From Arachidicoccus sp. (lineage in GTDB: Bacteria > Bacteroidota > Bacteroidia > Chitinophagales > Chitinophagaceae), in the NCBI GenBank assembly GCA_028283605.1, contig JAPWKH010000012.1:1-64000 (forward strand): a DNA stretch of 64,000 nt. The letters are read 5' to 3'. Under the pieces are notes generated by a model, which did not search any database, was not told the DNA's origin, and saw only the letters and a program-made list of their open reading frames with translations. This document shows positions 7,750 to 17,206 of the stretch, one piece after another. The translations under genes were made by a program, and so were the position numbers. The stretch's first letter is position 1. Every line of letters starts with the position of its first letter.

Positions 7750-10593
7750 TTAAAGTGTAGGAACCACAGGTTTAATAGTACCGTCATTATTAAATTCTAA
7801 ATGATCAATACATACTTCTCGATGATATCCGGCAGCATTCCCCATCTTTACTGCATTCGGCCTCCTAAAACGATGATAAACGATGTACCATTCATCCTTT
7901 CCAGGAATTTGAATAACGGAATTGTGCCCGGTTCCATATATGCCTTTGTCCTCATCTTTGGATAATATTAAATTTTTTTCAGGAACAACAATAGGGCCGG
8001 TTGGACTTTGTGAAAATCCATATCTTACACAATAATCCTCGCTACGTGTATCATTTTCCGACCACATAAAATAATATTTCCCATTTCTGTAAAATACATA
8101 AGTACCTTCATTATAGGTTTTATCCGGTGTCAAAAGTTTAACTGTTTCAGACTTTATAGATTCCAAATTATCATTTAATTCAGCAACTTTCATATAAGAA
8201 TTTCCCCAATATAGATAATATTTGCCACTGACAGGGTCTTGAAAAACATCCGGATCAATTGCCTGTCCATAATGTTTCTCTGCCGGAATTAAAGGTTTTC
8301 CGGAATCCTTAAAGGGACCGGTTGGATTATCGGCAACTCCTACTCCAATGTTTTGCTCTGCAACAAAATAAAAATAATACTTATATTTAACCCCTATTTT
8401 CTTTTCGATAATTGCCGGTGCCCATGCTCTTTGATGCGCCCAAGAAACGTCTTTTCTCACATCAAGAATAATGCCTTCATCTTTCCAATCTTTAAGATTA
8501 TAGGAAGAAAATGCCTTAAAATAATTACCACTCCAATTTTGAAAACCATCACTGGTAGGATAAATATAATATTTACCTGTTTTGTTAGAATACAAGATTT
8601 CGGGATCTGCATAATAACCTTTAATTACAGGATTATTTCTATTATCATAAGGCACATATTCATCGTCCACACCTTCTGTGCTCATCTGTATTCTTTTAAT
8701 TGTACCATCTGCATTATATTGAAGATATTCAATGCATATTGATCGATTAAAACTTCCTCCATCAGGTTGTATACTTCCGTTGTGATAAATAAAATACCAT
8801 TGGCCATTGAACTCCACAATTGCTTGATGATTTGTATTACTATTACCGGCGATTTCATTCAAAATACCTTTATATTCATATGGACCTTCGATATTTTTTG
8901 ACATTGCATATTCCGTTTTTTCCGGTAAACCTGAGGCGTAACTTAAATAATATATGCCATTGTATTTATGTATCCATGGAGCTTCAGTAAAATCAAACCC
9001 TGTAAATTTAATTTGTTTTATATCACCTTCAATTTCTGTCATATTTTTTTTGAGTTTGGCATAGTAACATTCTCCATTACCCCAAAAAAGCCATGCTTGT
9101 CCATTGTCATCTATAAATACCGTTGGATCGATGCATGCCCAAGAATGTTTAGAGGCGAAACAATCTTTATTTGTTAATAAAGGCTTTCCCAAAGCGTCCT
9201 TATAAGGACCTTCCGGCCGATCAGCAACAGCAACTCCAATACCATACAGATTAGTACTTACATACCAATAAAATTTACCATCGCGCTCAATAACTTGCCC
9301 TGCATATGCATCTCCGTTTTTCGCCCAGGAAAAATCAGAAATCTTTAATGGAACGGGATACTCTGACCAATGCTTAAGATCTGTACTGGAATACACTTGC
9401 CAGTCTTTCATTTTGTAGGTATTTTTGTTTCCATCAAAATCGTGACCGGAGAAAAGCCACATCGTATCATCTTTTACAAGTGCTGCCGGATCTGCTGTAA
9501 ACTCATGTGTAATAATTGGATTTCCTTTAGATGTAAAGCTGTAAATATCTCCTGTCTCAGTTGGTTTTAAAAGCGACACAGGAACGCCTCCCCATTTTGC
9601 CTCTAATAAACGAGCTTCTTTTTTTGTAATACTTATAATACTGCCGTGTCGAGGATTAAAGTTCTTAGTAAATGCTTGTGGCTGCGTGCTAAAATTATAT
9701 AAATCTTTGCTTGTTTGAAATTCATACCGTTGGTCGGCATATAAATCATACATCAGCATGTATTCATTGGAATTATTTAGTTTAAAAACACTCGATCCTT
9801 CCACAGCCGTAGGAGTTCCGGCATAAGAATCCAAATATTTAAAATCTTCTTGCCATGGGCCTTTTAATGATTTACTTACAGCTTGTTGAATACCATTTTT
9901 AATTTCCTTACCAGTTGCATTTTTTGTATTGCCTTTAAAGAAAAAGTGATATGTCCCGTCTTTATATATAATATCTCCATCTATGCCACCATACTTTGGA
10001 CTAAACATCAGTTTAGGTTTACTTTCAAACCCTGAAAAGTTTTTATTAGCATACGCTGAGTAAAAATCTAGCTTGTCATTATCTTTAAAACGAATAGTAA
10101 AATATATTAAATATTTATTTGCTTTAGGGTCGAAGATTGTTTGAGGCGCCCACACCCATTTTACATTTCCGAATTCTTTAGGGTAAAGTTGAGCAAGATC
10201 AATATAGCTATGATTCCAATCAATCAAATTATCTGAGTGCATAAGTACAATACCCGGATTGCTCCCCCAACCATTTTTCATAGTAAACATGTCTGTAGCA
10301 ACCATGTAAAAACCATCATTTTTTTCTCCTCGTAAAATGTGAGGATCCCTTATACCACCTGTTGATGATATTGTATCTGCGCTAATAATGGGATGATTGT
10401 TGTTTAGTGCAGACCAGTTCTGCGCATCTTTACTCACTGCAAATCGAAGTTGCTCCTGTTGTCCCGCCTCTACAGCACCGTCGAAATAAGCAAATAAATA
10501 TCCATCATAAATATCGGTTTTTTGCTGAGCAGTTAATGGTAAAATGAATATTGAAAATAACATGCATAATAAAACTGATTTAGTTTTTTTCAT
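7750..10593 (-). CDS. Exported protein with three GH43 five-bladed propeller domains
   Basis: This 947-aa protein has a signal peptide (1-22, ending LTAQQ). Three consecutive glycoside hydrolase family 43 domains follow, about 28-345, 355-640 and 653-945. Each shows the family's three acidic positions in order: IRDP D83, GIDGD near D205, VEGSS E265; then TADP D368, CIDP D489, TEAP E537; then YADP D663, AIDP D780, NEGT E829. GH43 enzymes remove arabinofuranosyl or xylosyl groups from plant or microbial polysaccharides by inversion. Usual members carry one such domain. The recurring CIEYLQYNADGTIK and CIDHLEFNNDGTIK segments end domains 2 and 3, so these two probably arose by duplication. The protein is last in the PUL operon, after GH29. 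Whether all three domains are active cannot be told from sequence. Confidence 0.92.
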   Translation of the reverse strand: MKKTKSVLLCMLFSIFILPLTAQQKTDIYDGYLFAYFDGAVEAGQQEQLRFAVSKDAQNWSALNNNHPIISADTISSTGGIRDPHILRGEKNDGFYMVATDMFTMKNGWGSNPGIVLMHSDNLIDWNHSYIDLAQLYPKEFGNVKWVWAPQTIFDPKANKYLIYFTIRFKDNDKLDFYSAYANKNFSGFESKPKLMFSPKYGGIDGDIIYKDGTYHFFFKGNTKNATGKEIKNGIQQAVSKSLKGPWQEDFKYLDSYAGTPTAVEGSSVFKLNNSNEYMLMYDLYADQRYEFQTSKDLYNFSTQPQAFTKNFNPRHGSIISITKKEARLLEAKWGGVPVSLLKPTETGDIYSFTSKGNPIITHEFTADPAALVKDDTMWLFSGHDFDGNKNTYKMKDWQVYSSTDLKHWSEYPVPLKISDFSWAKNGDAYAGQVIERDGKFYWYVSTNLYGIGVAVADRPEGPYKDALGKPLLTNKDCFASKHSWACIDPTVFIDDNGQAWLFWGNGECYYAKLKKNMTEIEGDIKQIKFTGFDFTEAPWIHKYNGIYYLSYASGLPEKTEYAMSKNIEGPYEYKGILNEIAGNSNTNHQAIVEFNGQWYFIYHNGSIQPDGGSFNRSICIEYLQYNADGTIKRIQMSTEGVDDEYVPYDNRNNPVIKGYYADPEILYSNKTGKYYIYPTSDGFQNWSGNYFKAFSSYNLKDWKDEGIILDVRKDVSWAHQRAWAPAIIEKKIGVKYKYYFYFVAEQNIGVGVADNPTGPFKDSGKPLIPAEKHYGQAIDPDVFQDPVSGKYYLYWGNSYMKVAELNDNLESIKSETVKLLTPDKTYNEGTYVFYRNGKYYFMWSENDTRSEDYCVRYGFSQSPTGPIVVPEKNLILSKDEDKGIYGTGHNSVIQIPGKDEWYIVYHRFRRPNAVKMGNAAGYHREVCIDHLEFNNDGTIKPVVPTL

Positions 10594-10703
10594 ATAAATC
10601 TATTTTATGTTTTTATTTAAAAAGTGTGATGCTTATGATTAATATTTATCACACGTATTTTAATGCTGTTACTATATTCTACACTCTTATCAAATAATAA
10701 AAA

Positions 10704-12209
10704 TTATTGTGTGGAATTACTTTTATTATTTTGCGCGGCTTCATCATAATACAACTCTACGCCATTTAAATAAGGTGTTGCCCGAGATGCAATAATGTTT
10801 ATGCGAATAGATTTGGTAACTATTGCAGGAAAAGAAAGAATGCGCTTATATCCAATAGTAGTTCCTTCTGCAAATGGAACCCAAACGCCATTTTTCTCAT
10901 ATTCGGCATTGAACTTTTCTATTCTTTGTCCTTTTGTTATATCTTCTTGTAATTGTATAAGGTTACATTTTATTAAAGAAAGATTCTTATAGTAAATTGT
11001 AGCACTGGTATCAATATTATAATGACTATTTTTTACATCATTGACAACGGAAGAAACAACTGATTCATTTAATAGATTTTTTGAAAAAATTTCTTTCATG
11101 CATAAAGACCATTTTATAAGTGCTGCTGAATCTGCATTACTTATAAGCCCTTGTTTATTTGGGGGGATATTAAGTAAAAGAACACTATTACGGCCAACAG
11201 AACTATAATAAATGTCTTTCAATTCTTTAACCGTTTTTACCTTAGTATCTTCAGTAGAATGATAAAACCAACCCGGCCTGATAGAAACATCTGTTTCTGA
11301 AGGATACCATATCAAACCTTTCGCTTCTCGTAATTTATCACGACTTCCCAAATCATCATCCATCATATTTCCATGAGGTAAGAAAGTAAGATTCTTCTGA
11401 GAATTTTTTGCAATATCATTTTGTGTCTCAAGGCTTATTGGCAATACGCTCCATTCTGTATTGCGCCCCTGCCCGGTCTCAGTACCCACCCATCTTACAT
11501 CGGGTCCCATTACAGCTATTACCGCTTCCGGCTGTAGCTTTCTAATAAGTTTATACCAATCTTCAAACGCATAAACCTGTTTCTTACCATTTGGTCCTTC
11601 TCCGTTAGCTCCATCAAACCATACTTCATCAATTTTTCCGTAGTTAGATAAGAGTTCGGTTAATTGATTAATAAAATACCTGTTGTATTTAACAGAATCT
11701 CCGTAATAAACCGAATTTCTATCCCAAGGAGAAAGATATATTCCAAAACCAATACCGTAATATTTACATGCCTTACTTACTTCTTTTACGATATCTCCCT
11801 TACCATTTTGCCATGGCGTATATTCAACAGTATGTTTTGTATATTTACTAGGCCACAAACAAAATCCATCGTGATGTTTGGCAGTAAGTATTACCTGTTT
11901 GAATCCGGCTTGTTTCACTATTCTCACCCATTGCTTTGCATCGAAAGATATGGGATTAAAAATTCTTATATCTTCTTTACCACTCCCCCACTCATTATTT
12001 GTAAATGTATTAATACCAAAATGAAAAAAAGCGGTCAATTCAAGTTGTTGCCACCTTAGTTGTCTTGGAGTCGGTACTATTAGCGAAGATTTGTTTATAA
12101 TATTCTCTTCAGAATCAGTAGAATCTATATTACAATAATTAGAGTACTGAGCATATAAGAATATAGAAGAATTAAGTATATACAGTAATAAAATGACAAT
12201 TTTTTTCAT
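10704..12209 (-). CDS. GH29 alpha-L-fucosidase
   Basis: It hydrolyses terminal alpha-L-fucose from oligosaccharides with retention. The 501-aa protein has a signal peptide (1-20, IFLYA), then the GH29 barrel: FFHFGINTFTNNEW (61-74), LTAKHHDGFCLWPS (108-121), YLSPWDRN (158-165), and the nucleophile motif EVWFDGANGEG with Asp199. The C-terminal 100 residues form a beta-rich domain of F5/8-type character (KGQRIEKFNAEYEKNG, SIRINI). The presence of WFDGANGEG and the overall length point to subfamily B-like enzymes active on 1,3/1,4-linked fucose; that assignment is an inference. It follows FecR by 50 bp and precedes the GH43 gene by 110 bp on the same strand, so it probably belongs to the same transcription unit. 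Confidence 0.92.
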   Translation of the reverse strand: MKKIVILLLYILNSSIFLYAQYSNYCNIDSTDSEENIINKSSLIVPTPRQLRWQQLELTAFFHFGINTFTNNEWGSGKEDIRIFNPISFDAKQWVRIVKQAGFKQVILTAKHHDGFCLWPSKYTKHTVEYTPWQNGKGDIVKEVSKACKYYGIGFGIYLSPWDRNSVYYGDSVKYNRYFINQLTELLSNYGKIDEVWFDGANGEGPNGKKQVYAFEDWYKLIRKLQPEAVIAVMGPDVRWVGTETGQGRNTEWSVLPISLETQNDIAKNSQKNLTFLPHGNMMDDDLGSRDKLREAKGLIWYPSETDVSIRPGWFYHSTEDTKVKTVKELKDIYYSSVGRNSVLLLNIPPNKQGLISNADSAALIKWSLCMKEIFSKNLLNESVVSSVVNDVKNSHYNIDTSATIYYKNLSLIKCNLIQLQEDITKGQRIEKFNAEYEKNGVWVPFAEGTTIGYKRILSFPAIVTKSIRINIIASRATPYLNGVELYYDEAAQNNKSNSTQ

Positions 12210-12258
12210 TTTAAAATTTATCTATTACTTTCAATAAATAATACAAAATAATATCCTG

Positions 12259-13305
12259 TTATTCTGATATTCTCACTGTGTCATTGCTAATAGTATAATT
12301 AAAAGGGCGAATTGAACGAAGAGTTTCCAAGACTTTTACAAAATTGTTGTTGGAAATAGATCCAGAAAATTTATATTCTTTAACCTTATCGGAGAGAAAT
12401 TGTATAACCTTACCATATCTGGATGAAAGCTGGTCGGCAATAACACTTAAAGAATCATTTTCCCAAACAAATTCATCTTGAAGCCATGTTGTTTCTTTTG
12501 CATAATCATTTCCATTGTATTTAATAAACTGCGCTTTTGATAATAGCACATTTACTCTACTACCTTTTCCATCCAAATTATAGTTTACAATTATTTTATC
12601 GTTTGGTTTGAGATAATATGTTTTATGAGGAGCATTCTGGATAACAATTTCGATTTTCCCTCTTAATAATGTTGCTTCTTCTCTATTGGACCAATGATAA
12701 TCTCTAACATTAAAAGCCGTTCCAGTAACCTTAATTTGAGAATGTGTTGTTTTAACATAGAATGGACGTTCCTTATTTTTTATAACATCAAAATATGCCT
12801 CTCCAATAAGAAATACAGTTCTTTCTTCCTTTCCAAAGCTTGTTGTGTCCCATTGCAGAATACTATTCGCATTTAGCATTACCAAAGTACCATCCGGTAA
12901 ATTTATTTTTCTTACTTCATTTGATTTTGTTTCCACTGTCAAATTGAAGGGTTGCATAAAAGATTTTACAGGATTTTTTTTATTAAAAAATAAAAAAAAA
13001 CAAATCAATAAAATACAAATTATAAAAGAAATCCTCCAAGTATTAGGTCTTTTCACTACTGAAATACTTTCATTATCATCTTCGAAATCTTTATGAAATT
13101 TTGAAAAGTGCATTTCCCATGCTTGTTCTAACTTTGTTAAAGGGATTTGAGGTTTTTTATTTTTCCAATATGACGATAAAATCTCAAATTCATATTCCCA
13201 CTCAGGATATTCCAGGATCATATTTTCCCAGAGGGCATTATCTAATTCCGATAATTGACCACTTAACTTTTTAGCTAATAATTCTAGAAATAAATTTTTC
13301 TCCAA
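12259..13305 (-). CDS. FecR-family anti-sigma factor
   Basis: This inner-membrane anti-sigma protein (348 aa) holds the neighbouring ECF sigma factor inactive until a SusC receiver signals. The N-terminal cytoplasmic part (1-90) contains WEMHF-type helices, and a single span lies at 92-107 (ISFIICILLICFFLFF). The periplasmic FecR domain follows (LPDGTLVMLNANSILQW, EAYFDVIKNKERPFYV, TGTAFNV near residues 136-200). A C-terminal secretin/TonB-like short domain (DQLSSRYGKVIQFL, FSGSISNNNFVKVLETL) ends the protein. The gene lies 57 bp downstream of the sigma gene, with which it forms a pair. Confidence 0.94.
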   Translation of the reverse strand: MEKNLFLELLAKKLSGQLSELDNALWENMILEYPEWEYEFEILSSYWKNKKPQIPLTKLEQAWEMHFSKFHKDFEDDNESISVVKRPNTWRISFIICILLICFFLFFNKKNPVKSFMQPFNLTVETKSNEVRKINLPDGTLVMLNANSILQWDTTSFGKEERTVFLIGEAYFDVIKNKERPFYVKTTHSQIKVTGTAFNVRDYHWSNREEATLLRGKIEIVIQNAPHKTYYLKPNDKIIVNYNLDGKGSRVNVLLSKAQFIKYNGNDYAKETTWLQDEFVWENDSLSVIADQLSSRYGKVIQFLSDKVKEYKFSGSISNNNFVKVLETLRSIRPFNYTISNDTVRISE

Positions 13306-13361
13306 CGTATTTAAACTTTTAATTAAGACACGTACTAAATAATTATATACCTATATAAATA

Positions 13362-13928
13362 TTATTTTTTAAAATAATTTATGATATCTTCCCGCAGCAA
13401 ATCGCTTAATTTCTTCATAGCTGAAACCATTTGGGCATTTACAGTTCTTTCCGAAATAGACATAATATCAGCAACCTCTTTATAGCTAAGACCATCTTCT
13501 TTGATTAATTGATAACACATTTTGCACCTTGGTGGGAGACTATTAACAGCTTTATCTAATTGTGCTTGAAGTTGAGATGATATAATTATTGATGAGGGAT
13601 CTTTTTCATCGGCAATATTTAATTGATCTAAATCTGATACACGAGAATATTTTACCTCTCGATTGATATAATTATAACTACGATTCCGAGTAGATTTATA
13701 TAGATACAACGTAATATTTGTAATGTTCCTTAAAGATTTTCTATTACGCCAAATATTTATCATCACATCCGACACTATCTCTTCAGCAATCTCATGTTTT
13801 TGTACAAAATTATATGAAAACTTTTCAAGTTTCTGGTAATAATGCCAAAATAGAGTTTTGTAAGCCTCCTGATTGTTTTCTGTAATGAGAATTATTAAAC
13901 CATTTATGTCCTTATCATCCATTTTCAA
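13362..13928 (-). CDS. ECF RNA polymerase sigma factor
   Basis: This 188-aa sigma-70 factor of the extracytoplasmic function type directs RNA polymerase to PUL promoters once released by FecR. Region 2 is visible (YKTLFWHYYQKLEKFSYNFV, then EIAEEIVSDVMINIWRNR, residues 18-67), as is region 4 (LPPRCKMCYQLIKEDGLSYKEVADIMSISERTVNAQ in pieces, 132-168) with its helix-turn-helix. It belongs to the FecI-like group. The gene sits in the middle of the PUL, after GH3 and before its FecR, rather than at the head as in many loci. The start ATG at 13926-13928 is preceded by 68 bp of non-coding sequence. Confidence 0.95.
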   Translation of the reverse strand: MKMDDKDINGLIILITENNQEAYKTLFWHYYQKLEKFSYNFVQKHEIAEEIVSDVMINIWRNRKSLRNITNITLYLYKSTRNRSYNYINREVKYSRVSDLDQLNIADEKDPSSIIISSQLQAQLDKAVNSLPPRCKMCYQLIKEDGLSYKEVADIMSISERTVNAQMVSAMKKLSDLLREDIINYFKK

Positions 13929-13995
13929 ATCTATTTTCGATTAAATAATGGGGATTCTTGTAAACGAATCCGCTTTAAAATAGTTGAAATCTAAA

Positions 13996-16221
13996 TTATT
14001 CTATTAAGTCAAAGCTCGCCTTTTGTCCGTTAGCTTCTATTATAAACTCTCCGGGTTCAAGGATTTTATTTCCATCAGCATCTGGATAACTTAAGTCTCT
14101 TAATGGATCTATATCAAAAATAAAGGTCTTGGTATTATTTTTTTTAATCTCTTTTTTTTCAAAAAATCTCAACTCTTTTATAGGTCTTGTTATTGAAGCC
14201 GTTTTATCGGTTATGTACCATAAAACAGTTTCTAATCCATCTTTATCACTAATGTTTTGGACATTAATTCGAGCAATAAGATGCTCTTCTTTTTTAATAT
14301 GTGAACTAGATAATTTTATAGAATCATAAGCAAACTTAGAATAACTTAATCCATATCCGAATGGGTAAAGGGGCTGAGTAGAAATATCCTGATAATTCCC
14401 TGAAGAAGGACGAGCTTTTGGTCTCATCGAATAATAAATAGGAATTTGTCCGGAAGTAAGAGGAAAAGTAATATCTAATTTTCCGGATGGATTTGATTTT
14501 CCAGATAATATATCCGCTACAGCAAAAGCACCCATAGTTCCCGGTTGCCATGATTCTAAAATTGCATCTGCATAGGGTTCTATGTTTTTTAATGCCAATG
14601 GCCTGCCATTAAAAAGTACTAATACAATAGGCTTTTTGGCTTTAGATACCATTTTAATTAATTGCTCCTGAATATAGGGAAGCTCTATAGATGAACGAGA
14701 CGCATTTTCTCCGCTCCAAATACCTTTTTCACCCAAACATATTATGCAAAGATCGGCAGTCATAGCCGCTTTGTAAGCATCTTCAAAACCAGTAGTATCT
14801 GTGCCATCGAAGTCTGCTCCTTTAGCAAATGATATATTTATAACATTGTTTAATTTTCTCTTTAAAGCGGTATATACGGAAGTGACATCTATCTCTTTTC
14901 CCCTGCCAATCCACGACCCCATGAGATCAAGAGAATCCATCGACATAGGTCCTATGACCGCAATATTATGGATATGCTTAAAATCTATCGGAAGTATATT
15001 TTTGTTTTTAAGTAGCACCATAGACTCTGAGGCTAATTTTTCGCTAATTAATTTATCGTGTAATTGTGTAGAACTATCATCAATAATATTTTCCGGAGCA
15101 TACGGATTATCAAATAAACCAAGCATAAATTTCACTTTTAATATTCGGTATACAGCACTGTCTAACTCCGTGATTCTGATTTTATCTTCATTTAAAAGTG
15201 GTAACAAATTGTCTTTATAAACATCGTCTGTCATGTCCAAATCGACACCTGATTTAAATGCTTTTAAAGCTGCTTCTTTATTATTTAAGACATTACCTTG
15301 CTCAATTAATTGGTGAACTCCATTCCAGTCTGAAACTATGAATCCAGGCAGTTGCCAACGTTTTTTCACTATATCTGTAAGAAGAAAATGATTGGCAATC
15401 ATAGGAATACCGTTCAAATTATTAAATCCAGCCATTAATGTAATCGCACCAGCATTGATTGCTTGTTGATAAGGGATGAGGTATGTATCCCATAATGTTT
15501 GGTTTGAAATTTCTGTATAAGTATAATCTCTGCCGCCTTCGGATAATCCATATCCCACGAAATGTTTCAGACATGCCGCTATAGAATAAGGATTAGAAAG
15601 CCCATTACCTTGATATCCCTTAACTGCAGCTACACCAAATACTGCATTTGTATATACATCCTCACCGTAGCACTCTGAAACTCTTCCCCATCTTGGATCC
15701 CTAGATATATCAAGCATGGGTGAAAAAGTCCAATTTATTCCTGCAAGATATGTTTCTTTTGCAGCCATCATACATGCTTGTTCATACAAGTTTACATTCC
15801 AAGAACAACCAACAGCTAAGGGAATTGGATATAAGTTTTTAAATCCATGTATTACATCAAACCCAAATAATATGGGAATGCCTAAACGCGTGTTCATAGC
15901 TTTTGTCTGAATAGCATTCCTCATCTTAGCGTCATCGCTATAATATATTAAAGATCCTATTTGTGGATTTGTATTGGATAAAATTTCTTCTTTATTAATG
16001 TTATTTGGATTATCATTATTTCCCACATACGATTGACTTGTTTGTAATATTTTTTCTTGAATTGTCATTCTACTTAATAGATCTTTTATCCTATCTTCAA
16101 TATTTATTTTAATATTTTTATAAATAGGTAGATTACTTTGTGCAGTCGTAATAATATAACAACACATAAATAATATTCCAGTAAAAAAGTATTTAACCTT
16201 ATAACCCCAATTAAAAATCAT
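13996..16221 (-). CDS. GH3 beta-glucosidase (exported)
   Basis: It removes terminal beta-glucosyl (or beta-xylosyl) units from oligosaccharides with retention, most likely in the periplasm. The protein of 741 aa has a hydrophobic N-terminal export signal (11-27). The GH3 barrel contains the HGFKNL motif (125-130), DPRWGR (175-180), KHFVGYG (219-225) and the nucleophile motif IVSDWN with Asp298. The alpha/beta sandwich domain follows (LLKNKNILPI, AVIGPMS, CLGEKGIWSGE with the likely acid/base Glu). A C-terminal fibronectin III-like domain closes it (YPFGYGLSYSKFAY onwards). The length is normal for BglX-like enzymes. It is followed by sigma/FecR and preceded by a GH16, a pairing that fits complete breakdown of beta-1,3/1,4-glucan. 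Confidence 0.95.
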   Translation of the reverse strand: MIFNWGYKVKYFFTGILFMCCYIITTAQSNLPIYKNIKINIEDRIKDLLSRMTIQEKILQTSQSYVGNNDNPNNINKEEILSNTNPQIGSLIYYSDDAKMRNAIQTKAMNTRLGIPILFGFDVIHGFKNLYPIPLAVGCSWNVNLYEQACMMAAKETYLAGINWTFSPMLDISRDPRWGRVSECYGEDVYTNAVFGVAAVKGYQGNGLSNPYSIAACLKHFVGYGLSEGGRDYTYTEISNQTLWDTYLIPYQQAINAGAITLMAGFNNLNGIPMIANHFLLTDIVKKRWQLPGFIVSDWNGVHQLIEQGNVLNNKEAALKAFKSGVDLDMTDDVYKDNLLPLLNEDKIRITELDSAVYRILKVKFMLGLFDNPYAPENIIDDSSTQLHDKLISEKLASESMVLLKNKNILPIDFKHIHNIAVIGPMSMDSLDLMGSWIGRGKEIDVTSVYTALKRKLNNVINISFAKGADFDGTDTTGFEDAYKAAMTADLCIICLGEKGIWSGENASRSSIELPYIQEQLIKMVSKAKKPIVLVLFNGRPLALKNIEPYADAILESWQPGTMGAFAVADILSGKSNPSGKLDITFPLTSGQIPIYYSMRPKARPSSGNYQDISTQPLYPFGYGLSYSKFAYDSIKLSSSHIKKEEHLIARINVQNISDKDGLETVLWYITDKTASITRPIKELRFFEKKEIKKNNTKTFIFDIDPLRDLSYPDADGNKILEPGEFIIEANGQKASFDLIE

Positions 16222-16268
16222 TTATAATTATTCCTTCTTTATGATGATCATTGATTATTCATTTATTC

Positions 16269-17057
16269 TTACTCATAGACACGTACATAATCAACATAAA
16301 ACCTGATTGGCAAAATTCTTTCTTCAAGTTTCCCGGCTAATGTTGTTCCTTCATTACCCAATGCGAGATTTAATAAAAGATAAAATTTTTGACTAAAAAT
16401 CTTTTTAGTCGACTCATCTGCTTTTTTCAAGTCAAATACAAAGTATTCTAAACTGTCGTAATAAAATTTAATCTTCTCTTTATTCCAATCTACTGCATAA
16501 ATATGATAACCTTCATAAGGCTTTCCTACAATTGGATGTTTTCCTATGAATTCATATTTACCTGAATCTTTAATATAATGCACGGTTCCATATACACTGT
16601 TAGAATCTCGTCCTATAAATTCCATAATATCAATTTCACCGCATTTCGGCCATTTAACTTCCGGAAAATTAACACCCATCATCCATATGGCAGGCCAAGA
16701 TCCGATTCCTTTTGGGACTTTTGCGCGCACTTCAATACGTCCATGATCCCAGTCAGCATGATACAAAGTATTGATACTTCCCGAGGTGTATTTTGAATTT
16801 TTAAAATTTTCCAGTTTAGCCGTTATTACTAAGTTTCCGTTCTCAACCCATACATTTTCCTTTCTTTGCTTTGTATAATATTGAGGTTCTTGATTGCGTA
16901 CAAAGCCTTCCTCGTAAGACCATTTATTTGAGTCGGGAAAACCCGTGTAATTAAATTCATCACTCCACAACAATTTTCGGTTGGTTTGTGAGAATGAAGG
17001 TATAAACAGAAAAATATATGTACATGCAATTAATATATTTATTATTTGAATTTTCAT
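16269..17057 (-). CDS. GH16 endo-beta-glucanase (laminarinase-like)
   Basis: This 262-aa exported enzyme (signal peptide 1-23, ending SFSQ) is almost entirely the GH16 jelly roll. The signature is CGEIDIMEFIG: Glu141 is the nucleophile, Asp143 assists and Glu146 is the acid/base. The extra residue in the E-x-D-x-x-E spacing is typical of laminarinases and lichenases rather than of kappa-carrageenases. Upstream, WPAIWMMG and WPKCGEID are also characteristic of family members acting on beta-1,3- or mixed-linkage glucan. It would make the oligosaccharides that SusC/D import and GH3 then trims. It lies 47 bp downstream of GH3's start side and follows SusD in the operon. Confidence 0.94.
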   Translation of the reverse strand: MKIQIINILIACTYIFLFIPSFSQTNRKLLWSDEFNYTGFPDSNKWSYEEGFVRNQEPQYYTKQRKENVWVENGNLVITAKLENFKNSKYTSGSINTLYHADWDHGRIEVRAKVPKGIGSWPAIWMMGVNFPEVKWPKCGEIDIMEFIGRDSNSVYGTVHYIKDSGKYEFIGKHPIVGKPYEGYHIYAVDWNKEKIKFYYDSLEYFVFDLKKADESTKKIFSQKFYLLLNLALGNEGTTLAGKLEERILPIRFYVDYVRVYE

Positions 17058-17206
17058 TTTAATTTAAATATTGAGAAATTTATATCAGTAGATAATACAA
17101 GGAAATAATACAGATTAATAATTTATCACACGAACATATTTATGGTTTATATAAAACAGTTTTTAATCTACTCCTTTACATTTCCTTAAAGAAATTTATG
17201 CAAATT

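Noticed and set aside
8353-9570. Several plus-strand frames inside the GH43 gene
   Set aside because: They are the complement of a well-supported 947-aa gene and show no family features.
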